Shown: positions 35,359 to 44,604, counted from the first letter of the stretch. The stretch is 64,000 nucleotides of DNA from an uncultured Bacteroidaceae bacterium (GCA_905234605.1 CAJOIE010000001.1:62001-126000); one strand, 5' to 3'. The notes: generated by a model not told the origin, from the letters alone. Program-made: numbers and translations.

Positions 35359-35370
35359 GTGTGAATGGCA

Positions 35371-35410
35371 GTATTACGGTATAACGATATAACGGTATTA
35401 CGGTATAACG
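35371..35410. repeat. 8 bp tandem array in the lysS-gpsA spacer
   Basis: Five 8 bp units: gtattacg, gtataacg, atataacg, gtattacg, gtataacg. The array spans from 7 bases after the lysS stop to 12 bases before the gpsA start. It resembles the 11552-11583 unit. Confidence 0.85.
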
Positions 35411-35417
35411 CCGCCCG

Positions 35418-37181
35418 CTATTCCGCCGCTGCCTTTAGCTTTTCGATGATGCTCTCAAGCTGCTGCACGGAGGGCTTCTCCACGCCTGTGAGCTTGTGCT
35501 TCTTTATCACGTCGCCCATCTGCTGCTGCAGTGCCTGCGGCTTGGCTGTGCGCAGGTCGGCAATGAGGTTGTAGCCGGCTTTCCAGAGCAGGGCCACCTG
35601 GTCGTCGGTGAAGCCCAGGGCGGTGAAGGCTTCCACCTTGTCGCGCGGCATGCGTTTCTCGGGCTTCATCTGCGGGAAGAGCATAATCTCGCCAATGGCG
35701 AACTTGCCTGTCATGAGCATGGTCAGGCGGTCTATGCCTATGCCTATGCCCGACGTGGGCGGCATGCCATACTGCAGGGCGCGCAGGAAGTCGTGGTCGA
35801 TGATCATGGCCTCGTCGTCGCCCTTGGCGGCCAGGCGCATCTGCTCCTTGAAGCGTTCCTCCTGGTCGACGGGGTCGTTGAGCTCGGAGTAGGCGTTGGC
35901 CAGTTCCTTGCCGTTGACCATGAGCTCGAAGCGCTCTGTCAGGCCTGGCTTGGTGCGGTGCATCTTGGTCAGGGGCGACATCTCGACGGGGTAGTCGGTG
36001 ATGAAGGTGGGCTGTATGAAGGTGCCCTCGCAGAACTCGCCGAAGAGCTCGTCGATGAGCTTGCCCTTGCCCATGGTCTCATCCACATCCATGCCTTTCT
36101 CACGGCAGAAGGCGCGCAGCTCGTCCTCGCTCTTGCCCTCGCAGTCGAAACCTGTCTGCTCGCGTATGGCATCGAGGATGGGCAGGCGGCGGTAGGGGGC
36201 ACGGAAGCTGATGACGCGGCCGTCGATGTCCACCTCGGGCTTGCCGTTGACGGCTGTGCATATCTCCTCGAGCATGTGCTCCGTGAAGCTCATCATCCAG
36301 TTGTAGTCCTTGTAGCTGACATAGAGCTCCATGCAGGTGAACTCGGGGTTGTGGGTCTTGTCCATGCCCTCGTTGCGGAAGTTCTTGCCCATCTCATATA
36401 CGCCCTCGAAGCCGCCCACGATGAGGCGCTTGAGATAGAGTTCGGTGGCGATGCGCATGTACATGTCCTGGTCGAGGGCATTGAAGTGGGTGATGAACGG
36501 GCGTGCCGATGCTCCGCCGGCGATGTTCTGAAGGATGGGTGTCTCCACCTCGGTGTAGCCGGCCTCGTCGAGGATGCGGCGCATGGTGCGCACTATGGTG
36601 GCACGCTTCTCGAAGGTCTCCTTGACGCCGGCGTTGACCACGAGGTCCACGTAGCGCTGGCGGTAGCGCAGCTCGGGGTCGTCGAAGGAGTCGTAGACCT
36701 GCCCGTCCTTCTCCTTCACTATAGGCAGCGGCTTGAGGCTCTTGGAGAGCAGCGTGAGTGTCTCGGCATGAACGGAGATCTCGCCCGTCTGGGTGCGGAA
36801 CACGTAGCCTCGCACTCCCACGAAGTCGCCCAGGTCGAGCAGCTTCTTGAACTGGGCATAGGTGAGCGTGGAGCCGGCAGCAGGGGCGTCCAGGGCATCG
36901 CGCGTGACATAGACCTGAATGCGGCCCTTGGAGTCTTGCAGCTCGAAGAAGGCGGCCTTGCCCATGACGCGCTGGCTCATGATGCGGCCGGCGATGCTCA
37001 CGCGGCGCGGCTCCATGCCTTCGGCCGTGTCGGCGAAGGCGGCGCGTATGTCGGTGGAGAAGGCGTCGGTGGTGTACTCGGCAGCGGGATAAGGCTCTAT
37101 GCCTTGCTCGCGCAGGGCATTCATATTCTGGCGGCGGACAAGTTCCTGTTCGCTCAGTTGCAGCTGTTCGAAGATGGTCAT
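35418..37181 (-). CDS. lysS: Lysyl-tRNA synthetase, class II
   Basis: This 587-residue enzyme has an N-terminal OB-fold anticodon domain (about 60-160), then the class II core with motif 2 (FRNEGMDKTHNPEFTCMELY) and motif 3 (GIGIGIDRLTMLMT). GGASARPFITHFNAL is the usual substrate block. After the core comes an extension of about 75 residues (TDDQVALLWKAGYNLIADLR onward, helical), the Bacteroidota-type tail. ATG 37181 is the start; the 28 extra in-frame upstream codons overlap the promoter. It heads the lysS-gpsA-fhs run. Confidence 0.96.
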   Translation of the reverse strand: MTIFEQLQLSEQELVRRQNMNALREQGIEPYPAAEYTTDAFSTDIRAAFADTAEGMEPRRVSIAGRIMSQRVMGKAAFFELQDSKGRIQVYVTRDALDAPAAGSTLTYAQFKKLLDLGDFVGVRGYVFRTQTGEISVHAETLTLLSKSLKPLPIVKEKDGQVYDSFDDPELRYRQRYVDLVVNAGVKETFEKRATIVRTMRRILDEAGYTEVETPILQNIAGGASARPFITHFNALDQDMYMRIATELYLKRLIVGGFEGVYEMGKNFRNEGMDKTHNPEFTCMELYVSYKDYNWMMSFTEHMLEEICTAVNGKPEVDIDGRVISFRAPYRRLPILDAIREQTGFDCEGKSEDELRAFCREKGMDVDETMGKGKLIDELFGEFCEGTFIQPTFITDYPVEMSPLTKMHRTKPGLTERFELMVNGKELANAYSELNDPVDQEERFKEQMRLAAKGDDEAMIIDHDFLRALQYGMPPTSGIGIGIDRLTMLMTGKFAIGEIMLFPQMKPEKRMPRDKVEAFTALGFTDDQVALLWKAGYNLIADLRTAKPQALQQQMGDVIKKHKLTGVEKPSVQQLESIIEKLKAAAE

Positions 37182-37210
37182 TGTGGGAGCATAAAGCGGT
37201 TTAAGCTTTG

Positions 37211-37218
37211 CAAAAGTA
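37211..37218 (-). promoter_or_regulatory. -7 box for lysS
   Basis: TACTTTTG on the minus strand, 29 bases upstream of the start; CTTG about 20 bases further upstream may serve as -33. Confidence 0.5.
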
Positions 37219-37310
37219 GGGCAAAATGAGCGTCGTGGCAAGGGATTATGGGCAAAAGGTGGCATTCACATCCCTTTGATATTCTTTAACGCCAAACTAC
37301 ATGCAGGGAA

Positions 37311-37342
37311 TTTGGCCGTTACGGCGAAATAGCCGACCTTTG
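37311..37342 (+). promoter_or_regulatory. Promoter of the TolC-HlyD-ABC-2 operon
   Basis: TTTG (37311-37314), a 20-base spacer, then GACCTTTG (37335-37342), one mismatch from TAnnTTTG. The start codon is 34 bases downstream. A single promoter for the four-gene operon is inferred. Confidence 0.55.
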
Positions 37343-37376
37343 CCAGACATAAGAAGACAACGGCACACACACTGAC

Positions 37377-38993
37377 ATGAAACAGCATCCGTCGATATGC
37401 AGGCTCATCACCGGCCTGCTGGTCATAACAGCATCCATAGCCTCACGCGCCGGCGACGTGCTCTCGCTCGACAGCTGCCGCGCGCTGGCCCTGGCCAACA
37501 ACAAGGCTCTGCACATGAGCCGCCTGCACGCCGAGGCTGCCCACTGGCAGCACAAGAGCGTGATGACATCCTACCTGCCCAAAATCTCCGCCATAGGCAC
37601 CTACCAGCACACCACCCGCGAGGTGTCGCTCCTGAGCAAGGAGCAGAAGCAGAGACTCTCCGGCATGGGCACCACCATGGCCGGAGCCGCGGCACAGGGC
37701 TTTCAGCAGGGAGCTGCCTCCATGCAGCAGCAGATAGCCGGCCTGCCCGAGAGCCCTCAGTTCCAGGCTCTCATGCAAGACCCTCAGATACAAGCCATTG
37801 TGCAGCAGAGCCCCACCCTGCAGGGTCTGCTCAATAACCCTGCAGTGTTGCAGCAATTAGCCAGCACCTACATGACACAGGTGGGTGCATCCCTCAACAC
37901 GCTGCTCGGCAGCATGGCACAGATGGTGGACGGCGTAGGGCAGAGCATCGTGGACGCCTTCCACACCGACACGCGCAACATCGCCGGTGCCGCCGTGCTG
38001 CTGACGCAGCCCATATACATGGGCGGCAAGATACGTGCCTACGACCGCATCACACGCCTGGCCGAGGAGGCCGCCGCCGAGCAGCACTCCATAGAGGAGC
38101 AGGACCTGCTGGTGAGCGTCGACGAGGCCTACTGGCGCATCGTCTCGCTGCAAGCCAAGAAACAGCTCGCACAGAGCTTCCTCGAGACTGTGCAGAAGCT
38201 CGACGCCGACGTGCAGCGCATCATCGGCGAGGGCATGGCCACCAAGGCCGACGGTCTCTCCGTCAAGGTCAAGGTGAACGAGGCCGAGGTGGCCGTGATA
38301 CAGGTGGACAACGGGCTGACGCTCTCGCGCATGGCCCTGGCACAGCTCTGCGGCCTGCCCCTCGACGCCGACTTCGAGATTGCCGACCCGCTGGCCGACG
38401 ACGTGGCCCTGCAGAGCGACCCCGCCACCGACGGATGGGAGGCACGGCGACCCGAGCTGCGAGCCCTCGACATCGCCGCACAGGTGAGTCAGCAGCAGGT
38501 GCGCGTGGCACGCTCCGAGTTCATGCCCAACGTGGCTCTCACCGCCGGCTACCTCGTCACCAACCCCAACCTCTACGACGGCTTCCGGCGACGCTTCGGC
38601 GGCATGTGGAACATCGGCGTCAGCGTCAAGGTGCCCATCCTCACCTGGGGCGACCGCGTCTACAAGGTGCGCCAGGCCAAGGCCGAGGCAGCCATCGCCG
38701 CCGACCGTCTCGACGAGGCCCGCGAGAAGATAAGCCTCCAGGTGAGCCAGTGCCGCCAGCGCGTGCAGGAGGCGCACCAACGCTATGCCGCCGCCGCACG
38801 CAGCCAGAGCCATGCCGACGAGAACCTGCGCATTGCCAACCTGGGCATGCGCGAGGGAGTGATACCCGTCAGCGACGTGCTCGCCGCACAGACAGCATGG
38901 CTCTCAGCACACTCCACCCTCGTGGAGGCATCCATCGACGTGCGCCTCGCCGCACTCCATCTGCAACGCGCCACGGGGACGCTGGCCAACTGA
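37377..38993 (+). CDS. TolC-family outer-membrane efflux protein
   Basis: A 538-residue exported protein (signal MKQHPSICRLITGLLVITAS) with the two-fold helical and strand repeats of TolC: LSLDSCRALALANNKALHMS at the N-terminus and IANLGMREGVIPVSDVLAAQ near the C-terminus. Unusual is a Gln/Met-rich insertion at about residues 95-200 containing MQDPQIQAIVQQSP and LLNNPAVLQQLA, which resembles STI1-type helices. It is first in an operon with a HlyD-like adaptor and two ABC-2 permeases, so it should form the outer duct of an export pump. Confidence 0.92.
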   Translation: MKQHPSICRLITGLLVITASIASRAGDVLSLDSCRALALANNKALHMSRLHAEAAHWQHKSVMTSYLPKISAIGTYQHTTREVSLLSKEQKQRLSGMGTTMAGAAAQGFQQGAASMQQQIAGLPESPQFQALMQDPQIQAIVQQSPTLQGLLNNPAVLQQLASTYMTQVGASLNTLLGSMAQMVDGVGQSIVDAFHTDTRNIAGAAVLLTQPIYMGGKIRAYDRITRLAEEAAAEQHSIEEQDLLVSVDEAYWRIVSLQAKKQLAQSFLETVQKLDADVQRIIGEGMATKADGLSVKVKVNEAEVAVIQVDNGLTLSRMALAQLCGLPLDADFEIADPLADDVALQSDPATDGWEARRPELRALDIAAQVSQQQVRVARSEFMPNVALTAGYLVTNPNLYDGFRRRFGGMWNIGVSVKVPILTWGDRVYKVRQAKAEAAIAADRLDEAREKISLQVSQCRQRVQEAHQRYAAAARSQSHADENLRIANLGMREGVIPVSDVLAAQTAWLSAHSTLVEASIDVRLAALHLQRATGTLAN

Positions 38994-39009
38994 GAGGGCA
39001 CACCACTCC

Positions 39010-39048
39010 ATAGTTGCATATAGTTCCTATAGTTCCTATAATTCCTAT
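39010..39048. repeat. 9 bp tandem array (tatagttcc) in TolC-HlyD spacer
   Basis: About four 9 bp units: atagttgca, tatagttcc, tatagttcc, tataattcc. Degenerate copies continue to about 39075. The same unit forms the arrays at 44552-44604 and 48416-48481. Confidence 0.8.
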
Positions 39049-39087
39049 TAAAGAACTCCTATAAAAACCCTATAACCCCTAAGCATA

Positions 39088-40074
39088 ATGGCAAAGCGAA
39101 CAAGACTAAACAACCTGCTCATCATAGCACTCGTGCTCGTGAGCGTGATGGTGGCAGTAATCCTGGTGGGCATATTCCTGCCCAAGCCCAAGGAGGTGCT
39201 GCAGGGACAGGCCGAGACGTCGGACTACAGAGTGTCGAGCAAGGTGCCCAGCCGCGTCAAGGAACTGCGTGTGCACACCGGCGACCGCGTGCATGCCGGC
39301 GACACCCTGGCCATCATGGACTCGCCCGAGGTGGCAGCCAAGATGCAGCAGGCCGAGGCTGCCGAGGCTGCCGCCATGGCCGTGTCGAGCAAGGCACAGG
39401 CCGGCGCACGGCCACAGGAAGTGCAGGCCGCCTTCGAGCTGTGGCAGAAGGCACAGGCCGGCCTCGAAGTGGCCGAGAAGACCTACGCACGCGTCTCGCG
39501 CCTCTTCGACGAGGGCGTCATACCCGCACAGAAGCGCGACGAGGCCGAGGCACAGCTCAAAGCCATGCGCGCCACCGAGGCCGCCGCACGCAGCCAGTAT
39601 GAGATGGCACGCGAGGGCGCACGCCGCGAGGACAAGGAGGCTGCCGCCGCACAGGTGGCACGCGCACGCGGAGCCGTCAGCGAGGTGGAAGGCTACATGC
39701 GCGAGACCGTGCTCACCGCCACGGCCGACGGCACCGTGACCGAGATATTCCCCGAGGTGGGAGAGCTCGTGGGCACTGGCGCACCCATCATGAACATAGC
39801 ACGCACGGACGACGTGCGCTTCATCTTCAACGTGCGCGAGGACTACCTGCCCACACTGCGCCGCGATGCCGAGGTAGACGCCTACATTCCGGCCCTTGAC
39901 CGCCACCTGCGACTGCGCGTGACAAGCATCAACGTCATGGGCAGCTATGCCGCATGGCGCGCCACCAAGGCACTCGACAGCTACGACCTCAAGACCTTCG
40001 AGGTCACGGCACGCGCCATCGACACTGCCGACACCGACGACGTGCTGGCCGGCATGACCGTAGTCATAGAGTAA
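39088..40074 (+). CDS. HlyD-family periplasmic adaptor (membrane fusion protein)
   Basis: The 328-residue product has one N-terminal membrane anchor (about 9-32) and a biotinyl-lipoyl-like half (VPSRVKELRVHTGDRVHAGD). A long alanine/glutamate-rich coiled-coil hairpin follows (about 85-205), then a second lipoyl half (TVTEIFPEVGELVGTGAPIM) and a barrel-like C-terminus. It links inner-membrane permeases to the TolC duct. The hairpin length fits direct contact with TolC. It precedes the first permease by 24 bases. Confidence 0.92.
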   Translation: MAKRTRLNNLLIIALVLVSVMVAVILVGIFLPKPKEVLQGQAETSDYRVSSKVPSRVKELRVHTGDRVHAGDTLAIMDSPEVAAKMQQAEAAEAAAMAVSSKAQAGARPQEVQAAFELWQKAQAGLEVAEKTYARVSRLFDEGVIPAQKRDEAEAQLKAMRATEAAARSQYEMAREGARREDKEAAAAQVARARGAVSEVEGYMRETVLTATADGTVTEIFPEVGELVGTGAPIMNIARTDDVRFIFNVREDYLPTLRRDAEVDAYIPALDRHLRLRVTSINVMGSYAAWRATKALDSYDLKTFEVTARAIDTADTDDVLAGMTVVIE

Positions 40075-40098
40075 CACCCACTCCCCCACTTCACTGAC

Positions 40099-41265
40099 AT
40101 GCTGAAAGCCATCTGGCACATAACACGGCGTGAGCTGCGCACATTCTCCAAGCGGCCCATCTTCCTCGTCATCATGATAGTGGCGCCGCTGGGCTTCCTG
40201 TGGATGTTCACCAGCCTGATGCAGGCAGGTCTCCCTACCAAGCTGCCGGCAGCACTCGTCGACGAGGACAACACCCACGTCACACGCCAGCTCACACGCA
40301 TACTCGGCACCATGGAGGAGACACGCTTCGAGCTGCAAGCCATGAGCTTCACCGAGGCACGTCAGGCCATGCAGCGAGGCCAGGTCTACGCCATATTCCA
40401 CATACCACGCGGCACCACCGAGGCTGCCCTGACACAGCGGCAGCCAACAGTGGCCTTCTACACCAACGACACCTACTTCATCGCCGCCTCGCTCCTGATG
40501 AAGGACATGCGCAAGATGGCCGAGATGGCCGGACTGGCCATCACACGCGAGACCATGCGAGCCCGAGGCTACACCGACGACCAGATCATGGGTGCCATAC
40601 AGCCCATCACGGTGGAGAGCCACCCCCTGGGCAACCCGCACCTGAACTACTCCGTGGTGCTGAGCAACCTCATCGTGCCCGGACTACTCATGCTCGTCAT
40701 CATGCTCACCACGAGCTACTCACTCGGCAACGAGTGGAAGCGCGGGCAACAGCGCAAACTCTACAACATGGCCGGCCGGCGCACGTGGGTGGCCATCGTG
40801 GGCAAGCTGCTGCCGCAGACACAGCTCTACTGCCTCATCATCTGGCTCATCGACCTCGTGTTCTACTCCTACCTGCAGTTCCCATGCGCATGCGGCATAC
40901 CGCGAATGATGCTCTGGGGAGCACTCGCCGTGATGGCATCGCAGGGCTTCGGGCTGATACTCTACCAGTGCTTCCCCGGACACATGCGCATGGCCATGTC
41001 GGCATGCTCACTGCTCGGCGTGATGCAGTTCTCACTGGCAGGCTTCTCCTTCCCAGTCACAGCCATGGACGTGCCCTTCCAGTGGATAGCCAACATATTC
41101 CCTCTGCACCACTACTTCCTCATATACGTCAACCAGGCACTCAACGGCTACTCCATAGCCTACGCCTGGCCACACGTGGTGGCGCTCGCGGCATTCATCG
41201 TGGCACCCCTGCTGCTCACACACCGCCTGCGCGACGCCTTCCTCCATACAGAATACAGCGCATGA
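40099..41265 (+). CDS. ABC-2 type transporter permease (first)
   Basis: This 388-residue permease has one N-terminal membrane segment (about 23-45), a large periplasmic region (about 45-190) and five C-terminal membrane segments, the YhhJ/YbhR-type ABC-2 layout. It has no ATP-binding motifs. It overlaps the next permease gene by four bases (ATGA). The pair probably forms a heterodimeric inner-membrane channel working with the HlyD and TolC proteins. The substrate is unknown; drugs, lipids or envelope precursors are possible. Confidence 0.9.
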   Translation: MLKAIWHITRRELRTFSKRPIFLVIMIVAPLGFLWMFTSLMQAGLPTKLPAALVDEDNTHVTRQLTRILGTMEETRFELQAMSFTEARQAMQRGQVYAIFHIPRGTTEAALTQRQPTVAFYTNDTYFIAASLLMKDMRKMAEMAGLAITRETMRARGYTDDQIMGAIQPITVESHPLGNPHLNYSVVLSNLIVPGLLMLVIMLTTSYSLGNEWKRGQQRKLYNMAGRRTWVAIVGKLLPQTQLYCLIIWLIDLVFYSYLQFPCACGIPRMMLWGALAVMASQGFGLILYQCFPGHMRMAMSACSLLGVMQFSLAGFSFPVTAMDVPFQWIANIFPLHHYFLIYVNQALNGYSIAYAWPHVVALAAFIVAPLLLTHRLRDAFLHTEYSA

Positions 41266-42449
41266 AGAAGCCATCATTCCCCATACTCCACGTCTGGTGG
41301 GACGAGCTGTGCGACATCGTCAAGGACGAGGGCATACTCATCTTCATCATACTCCTGCCCATAGCCTACCCGCTGCTCTACGCCATGATCTACAACACGG
41401 AGACGCAGCGCGAACTGCCCGTGTGCGTGGTCGACGAATGCCACAGCCAGCGCACACGCGACATGCTGCGCCGCATCGACGCCACACCCGAGGTGTGCAT
41501 AGCCGCACACTGCGCCACCATGGGCGAGGCACGCGAGCTGCTGCGCCGGCGCCAGGCCTTCGGCATCATCGAGGTGCCACGCGACTTCGACCTGCGCCTC
41601 GCACGCGGACAGCAGGCCACCCTCGGCATCTACTCCGACCTCACCTCCATGCTCTACTACAAGGTGCTCTACCTCGGCGTCATCAACGTGGTGCAGGAAC
41701 TCAACCGCAACATCAAGGTCAGCGAGCGCAGCCAGCGGCCATCCACGGCACACGAGGAAGAGCTCGCACGCTGGCCCATACGCTTCAGCGAGGTGCACCT
41801 CTACAACCCGCAGGGCGGCTTCGCAGCATTCCTCATCCCGCCCGTGCTGATGCTCATACTCCAGCAGGCACTGTGTCTCGGCGTGGGCATGAGCATGGGA
41901 CGCTCGCGAGAGCGCTTCCGCGGCCTCGTCATACCACCCACGCGCCACTACAAGAACACACTGGCCATAGTGCTCGGCAAGGGTCTCGTGCACTTCCTCC
42001 TCTTCATGCTCATGGCCTTCTACATGGCCGTGTGCGTCACACGCTGGTTCGGACTGCCGCAGCTGGCCCACACTGCGACTCTCCTGGGCTTCTTCGTGCC
42101 CTACCTGCTGGCATGCGTCTACATGGCCATATTCTACTCCAGCTTCATCTACCGGCGCGAGGACTGCATACTGCTCTTCGTGTTCATGTCCATTCCGCTG
42201 CTGTTCCTCTCCGGAGTGTCGTGGCCAGGAGCCGCCGTGCCACCCTTCTGGCACTATGTGGCAATGGTGTTCCCCTCCACCTGGGGGCTCAACGCCTACG
42301 TGCGCATATCCACCATGGGAGCATCACTCGGCGACATGCGCACCGAGCTCTTCGCACTGTGGCTCCTCGCTGCCATCTACTTCCTGCTCTCATGCCTCAT
42401 GTACATGCGCGAGATACGCCGCGCCGTAGGCCGCACGATACTGGAGTGA
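41262..42449 (+). CDS. ABC-2 type transporter permease (second)
   Basis: Starting at ATG 41262 within the ATGA overlap, the 395-residue product repeats the topology of its neighbour. There is one membrane segment (about 23-45, GILIFIILLPIAYPLLYAMI), a periplasmic domain to about 180, then five segments including FLIPPVLMLILQQALCLGVG. Longer frames upstream belong to the antisense or shifted reading of the first permease. No ATPase gene lies in this operon, so the energising subunit must be encoded elsewhere or the pair works without a dedicated one. Confidence 0.9.
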   Translation: MKKPSFPILHVWWDELCDIVKDEGILIFIILLPIAYPLLYAMIYNTETQRELPVCVVDECHSQRTRDMLRRIDATPEVCIAAHCATMGEARELLRRRQAFGIIEVPRDFDLRLARGQQATLGIYSDLTSMLYYKVLYLGVINVVQELNRNIKVSERSQRPSTAHEEELARWPIRFSEVHLYNPQGGFAAFLIPPVLMLILQQALCLGVGMSMGRSRERFRGLVIPPTRHYKNTLAIVLGKGLVHFLLFMLMAFYMAVCVTRWFGLPQLAHTATLLGFFVPYLLACVYMAIFYSSFIYRREDCILLFVFMSIPLLFLSGVSWPGAAVPPFWHYVAMVFPSTWGLNAYVRISTMGASLGDMRTELFALWLLAAIYFLLSCLMYMREIRRAVGRTILE

Positions 42450-42462
42450 GAGAACAAGAAAA

Positions 42463-42502
42463 GGCCCCACTCCCGCAGGAGAAGGGCCAGAATGAGAGGC
42501 TG
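42463..42502. terminator. REP-like hairpin between convergent genes
   Basis: GGCCC (42463-42467) pairs with GGGCC (42484-42488) and inner CTCC with GGAG. The whole element plus the tail AGAATGAGAGGC is related to the REP-like copies at 28012, 28274 and 48335. It lies between the permease stop (42449) and the LPP20-like gene stop (42521), so it may end transcription from both sides. Confidence 0.6.
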
Positions 42503-42520
42503 AAGCGGCTCTCTCAATAC

Positions 42521-44533
42521 TCATTCGAAGAAGTCGCCGGCACCATATAGCTGGTCGAGGGGCACTTCGTTGGGCTGCCACGTACGCACCTTGATGAGAG
42601 GTGCATCATGGTCGGTCATGTCGACGATGAGGAAGAGGTAGCCCTTGTCGGCATAGCGCGATGAGTTGTACTCCTGGGCGATGTTGATGGCGAAGCACTC
42701 GCGGCCGCTGATCTTGTTGAGGAACTGCACCTCGTTGTGGGAGAAGCCAATGTTGATGAATTCGTTGGAGGCAAACGCGCGGCGCAGATTGCGCAGATAC
42801 TCGTCCTTGGTGTAGCGGTTGTAGGTTATGCGCTGCTGACCGGCCAGCGACACACGCAGGGCATCGGTGGAGGCATTGTTGCCGGCAGGAGCCAGATTGC
42901 CCACGATGATGCGGGCGTCGTCGGCAAACACGTTTTCAATATAGGGCATATCCTTGAGGCAGTAGGCTGTCTTGTACTTCTCCATGAACTCCATAATATA
43001 CTCGCGCACCTCGTCGGTCCAGGCTGACCCCTGACGACATAGGATGTCGTTTTCCGCCACCTGTCCCAGGCCGAAGCACACGGCATCTATCTTGCCTTCG
43101 GCATTGAAGGTGAACACCACATCCTCCACGAAGGTGGTCTTGGTGCCTCGCTTGAAGGAGAACGACATCTGCATGCCGCGGGCCACGATGGTGCCCTTCG
43201 CGCTGCGGAAATAGTGTATCTCGGGCTCGCCAAGCACACGGCCCGAGCCGTAGGAGATGAGGTCGCTGTAGGCTTTCAGGCCTCTGTAGGTGAAGTGACC
43301 CGTCACGGCGGTATACTGGCGCGAGCGTATGGCACTTATCACCTCCCTCATCACGCGCTCACAGGCCTCGGTGTTGGCTGCCAGCTGCGACATGCTGGGC
43401 TGAAGGTGTATGCCCGGACGGTTAACGTCGGGAGCACCAGGACCACCTGGAGCATCAGGCCCACCTGGAACAGCCAGACCACCTGGAGCAGCCTGTCCGC
43501 CAGGCCCGCCGGGAGCTCCTTGCTGCCACGGTGCCGGCGGCGGTGTCTGCATGCTATTGCTGCCGTTGGCATTGTGGCCGTTCTGATAGCCTTGAATGCG
43601 CTGGGCCACAGGGTCGCCCGTGGCAGCAGGCCCCGTGGCAGCCTTGACGGTGAAGGCGGCGGAGCGCAGCGGGCGCATGGGCACAGCCTCGAGCACGCTC
43701 CGCATCTCGGGGTCGGGGTTGGCCTGCGAGCGGTTCACGTAGTCGATGTTGATGTGGTAGTATTCAGGGCTATAGCCGTCGGCCATCTCCATATATCCGT
43801 GTCCGTCCTTGGCACGTCCCTCGCTGACCGAGGAGTTGCCGTCGTTGTAGGTGAAGGCGAGGCTTGACACAGGCTGCCCCTGATAGGTCACGCCGAGGTC
43901 CACATCCGTGCCCTCGCACCGCTCCACGAAGAACGCCACGTCGCTCATCACACGCTCCATCTGCATGGGCAGGTAGTTGATGAGCACGTTGCCGCGGCTG
44001 TCCCTGACGTTGGCCGGATGCTGCACAGTCATCACCAGCGAGTAGGCCCAGTAGTAATAGTAGAGCCCGTAATAGAGGTCGCGCATGGCTATGGCCTCCT
44101 CGGCCTGCTGCAGCATGTCGAGTGCCCGGTCCACACGGGCCTGGTATATCTTGTCCAGCTCGGTGCGGAGCATGTAGCGGCGCACCTCGCAGTCGCCGGG
44201 CTTGTCGCGCACCGTCCATGTCTCCACTTTGGTGAGTTTGCCGTAGGTGAAGGTGTTCAGGCAGTGCTGGGCGTGCACCACGTCGGTGACGTCGTTGCCC
44301 TGCTGCGTGTGGGTTATGGTCTGGTGATAGTCGCTCTGCACATAGGTGGCTATCTGACTCATCAGGTCGGACAGGGCACGCTGCGACGCCTCGTCGATGG
44401 TGGCACCATGGCCTATGCCATAATAGTAGTTGCCCGAGTTGGTGATGGTGCTCCAGTCTTCGGCGTGGAGAGTCGTGCCTGCGGCCACGAGCAGCAAGGC
44501 CATAAGCAGGCGCATTGGTGTGTGTAGATGCAT
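42521..44533 (-). CDS. LPP20-like exported protein with collagen-like segment
   Basis: A 670-residue exported protein; a signal peptide follows either Met1 or Met7 (MRLLMALLLVAAGTTLHA, start 44515). The first domain (about 25-190) has the LPP20 pattern: SGNYYYGIGHGATIDEASQR-type start followed by ALSDLMSQIATYV. A middle strand-rich part precedes a Gly-Pro-rich collagen-like stretch (about 330-372, GAPGGPGGQAAPGG and similar). Two NTF2-like modules may occupy 385-500 and 520-660. Function is unknown; the layout suggests an envelope scaffold. It follows purN, with a 9 bp array filling the 74-base gap. Confidence 0.8.
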   Translation of the reverse strand: MHLHTPMRLLMALLLVAAGTTLHAEDWSTITNSGNYYYGIGHGATIDEASQRALSDLMSQIATYVQSDYHQTITHTQQGNDVTDVVHAQHCLNTFTYGKLTKVETWTVRDKPGDCEVRRYMLRTELDKIYQARVDRALDMLQQAEEAIAMRDLYYGLYYYYWAYSLVMTVQHPANVRDSRGNVLINYLPMQMERVMSDVAFFVERCEGTDVDLGVTYQGQPVSSLAFTYNDGNSSVSEGRAKDGHGYMEMADGYSPEYYHINIDYVNRSQANPDPEMRSVLEAVPMRPLRSAAFTVKAATGPAATGDPVAQRIQGYQNGHNANGSNSMQTPPPAPWQQGAPGGPGGQAAPGGLAVPGGPDAPGGPGAPDVNRPGIHLQPSMSQLAANTEACERVMREVISAIRSRQYTAVTGHFTYRGLKAYSDLISYGSGRVLGEPEIHYFRSAKGTIVARGMQMSFSFKRGTKTTFVEDVVFTFNAEGKIDAVCFGLGQVAENDILCRQGSAWTDEVREYIMEFMEKYKTAYCLKDMPYIENVFADDARIIVGNLAPAGNNASTDALRVSLAGQQRITYNRYTKDEYLRNLRRAFASNEFINIGFSHNEVQFLNKISGRECFAINIAQEYNSSRYADKGYLFLIVDMTDHDAPLIKVRTWQPNEVPLDQLYGAGDFFE

Positions 44534-44551
44534 ATAGGGAAAAGATTAGCG

Positions 44552-44604
44552 GGTTATAGGAACTATAGGTACTATAGGTACTATAGGAACTATAGGAACT
44601 ATTG
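44552..44604. repeat. 9 bp tandem array (aactatagg) in purN-LPP20 spacer
   Basis: Nearly six 9 bp units: ggttatagg, aactatagg, tactatagg, tactatagg, aactatagg, aactatt. It begins 18 bases before the LPP20-like start codon and ends 3 bases from the purN stop. It is the reverse complement of the tatagttcc unit at 39010 and 48416. Confidence 0.88.

Noticed and set aside
40200..41261. Upstream extension of the second permease frame
   Set aside because: It overlaps the first permease in another frame. The real start is ATG 41262 in the ATGA overlap.
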